Below, piece after piece: positions 63,242 through 64,000 of a DNA stretch of 64,000 nt. Made by a program: the position numbers and the translations under genes. This DNA comes from JADJVL01 sp046331545. Lineage in GTDB: Bacteria; Acidobacteriota; Holophagae; Holophagales; Holophagaceae. Position 1 is the first letter of the stretch. Every line of letters begins with the position of its first letter. Below the pieces are notes generated by a model, which saw only the letters and a list, made by a program, of their open reading frames with translations, made no database searches and was not told where the DNA came from. The stretch spans positions 2,418,001-2,482,000 of the forward strand of contig JAXLQR010000002.1 in assembly GCA_046331545.1 (NCBI GenBank). The letters run 5' to 3'.

Positions 63242-64000
63242 ATGCGACCGCGCCGGCTCCTTCCCCTCCTCCTGACCGGCGCAGCCGTGGCCCTGGTGGC
63301 CCCCCTCCCGGCGCAGGCGCCTTCCGGGTCCCCAGGGCAGGCCCCCCAGGACGCCGTCAAGCTCGACGCCGACGCCCTCTCGGGACTCCAGGCCCGCAGC
63401 ATCGGGCCCGCCGTGATGTCCGGCCGCATCGCCGCCATCGACGGCCACCTGGACCAGGGCCGCCTCACCCTCTACGTGGGCGCGGCCAGCGGCGGCGTCT
63501 GGAAGTCCCAGAACGGCGGCACCACCTGGAAGCCGGTCTTCGACAAGCACGCCCAGAGCATCGGCGCCATCCGGGTGGACCCGTCCAACCCGAAGACCGT
63601 GTGGGTGGGCACCGGCGAGTCCTGGGTGCGCAACAGCGTCTCGGTGGGCGACGGCGTCTACAAGAGCACCGACGCCGGCGAGACCTGGACGAGGATGGGC
63701 CTGCCCGACAGCGAGCGCATCGCCGGCATCGTGGTGGACCCCACGGACGGCAACACGGTCTACGTCGCGGCCATGGGGCACCTCTGGAGCGGCGGCGGCG
63801 AGCGCGGCCTCTACAAGACCACCGACGGCGGAAAGACCTGGAGCCGCGTCCTGCACTCCAACGAGGACAGCGGCTGCGCCGCCGTGGCCATGGACCCGAA
63901 GGACCCGAAGGTCCTCTACGCCACGCTGTGGCAGCACCGCCGCCGGCCCTGGGCCTTCGAGAGCGGCGGCCCCGGCGGCGGCCTCTTCAAGTCCACGGAC
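63242..64000 (+). CDS. BNR/sortilin-type propeller protein, 5' part (runs off window)
   Basis: The visible 253 residues show a signal peptide (MRPRRLLPLLLTGAAVALVAPLPAQ), then LQARSIGPAVMSGRIAAIDGH and repeated Asp-box-like motifs: GGVWKSQNGGTTWKPVF, GVYKSTDAGETWTRMG, GLYKTTDGGKTWSRVL. This is the VPS10/sortilin-like glycosyl-hydrolase-annotated family widespread in Acidobacteriota and Bacteroidota, usually over 1000 residues long. No stop is reached. Its function is not established. Confidence 0.85.
   Translation, partial: MRPRRLLPLLLTGAAVALVAPLPAQAPSGSPGQAPQDAVKLDADALSGLQARSIGPAVMSGRIAAIDGHLDQGRLTLYVGAASGGVWKSQNGGTTWKPVFDKHAQSIGAIRVDPSNPKTVWVGTGESWVRNSVSVGDGVYKSTDAGETWTRMGLPDSERIAGIVVDPTDGNTVYVAAMGHLWSGGGERGLYKTTDGGKTWSRVLHSNEDSGCAAVAMDPKDPKVLYATLWQHRRRPWAFESGGPGGGLFKSTD

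Overview
The window is very G+C-rich, densely packed, bacterial chromosomal DNA. Gene content points to Acidobacteriota, most likely class Holophagae (Geothrix/Holophaga relatives): a c-type-haem HAMP sensor, many secreted proteins built from Ig-like and PPC domains, M4 peptidases, BNR/sortilin-type propellers, DUF4097 proteins and PknB-type kinases with TPR tails. This placement is inference; there is no rRNA to prove it.

Layout. 1-5.1 kb: tail of a propeller sensor, then minus-strand engB, ftsE, a thiolase and a secreted M24B aminopeptidase. 5.2-10 kb: two DUF4097 paralogues followed by two M16-fold proteins that both lack the zinc motif. 10-15.4 kb: purC, a haem-c sensor coupled to a Ser/Thr kinase, and a large membrane protein. 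15.4-22.9 kb: a propeller lipoprotein, the molybdate importer modABC, a TPR protein, a predicted outer-membrane barrel, a metallo-beta-lactamase-fold protein, a 62-bp tandem repeat and an Hpt protein. 23.0-29.4 kb: F1 and stator genes of ATP synthase (b', b, delta, alpha, gamma, beta, epsilon) with a readable promoter and terminator; subunits a and c are absent. 29.5-31.5 kb: tRNA-Val, tRNA-Asp, a hairpin-rich spacer and der. 31.8-43.2 kb: two M4 metallopeptidases, a two-component system and a giant BNR/Ig/PPC protein, most ending in clear hairpin terminators. 43.3-46.2 kb: a MocR-type regulator, a branched-chain aminotransferase, tRNA-Lys and tRNA-Glu. 46.2-52.5 kb: a spacer full of tRNA-end copies, a kinase-TPR protein and a lipoprotein with four 84-residue repeats. 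52.8-58.9 kb: an accessory island containing a tRNA-like remnant, a single-chain restriction-modification enzyme, an unknown helical protein, a DUF3800 protein and a ParD/ParE pair. 59.0-64 kb: a DUF1737 microprotein, a secreted thioredoxin, an M20 peptidase with altered metal ligands, small envelope proteins, a LolA-like protein and the start of another BNR protein.

Two points stand out. First, at both tRNA clusters the last tRNA is followed by a terminator and then by an inverted copy of that tRNA's own 3' end; the Glu locus carries further copies. Second, the 52.8-58.9 kb island has more A/T-rich genes of uncertain function beside a restriction enzyme and may hold an undescribed defence module.
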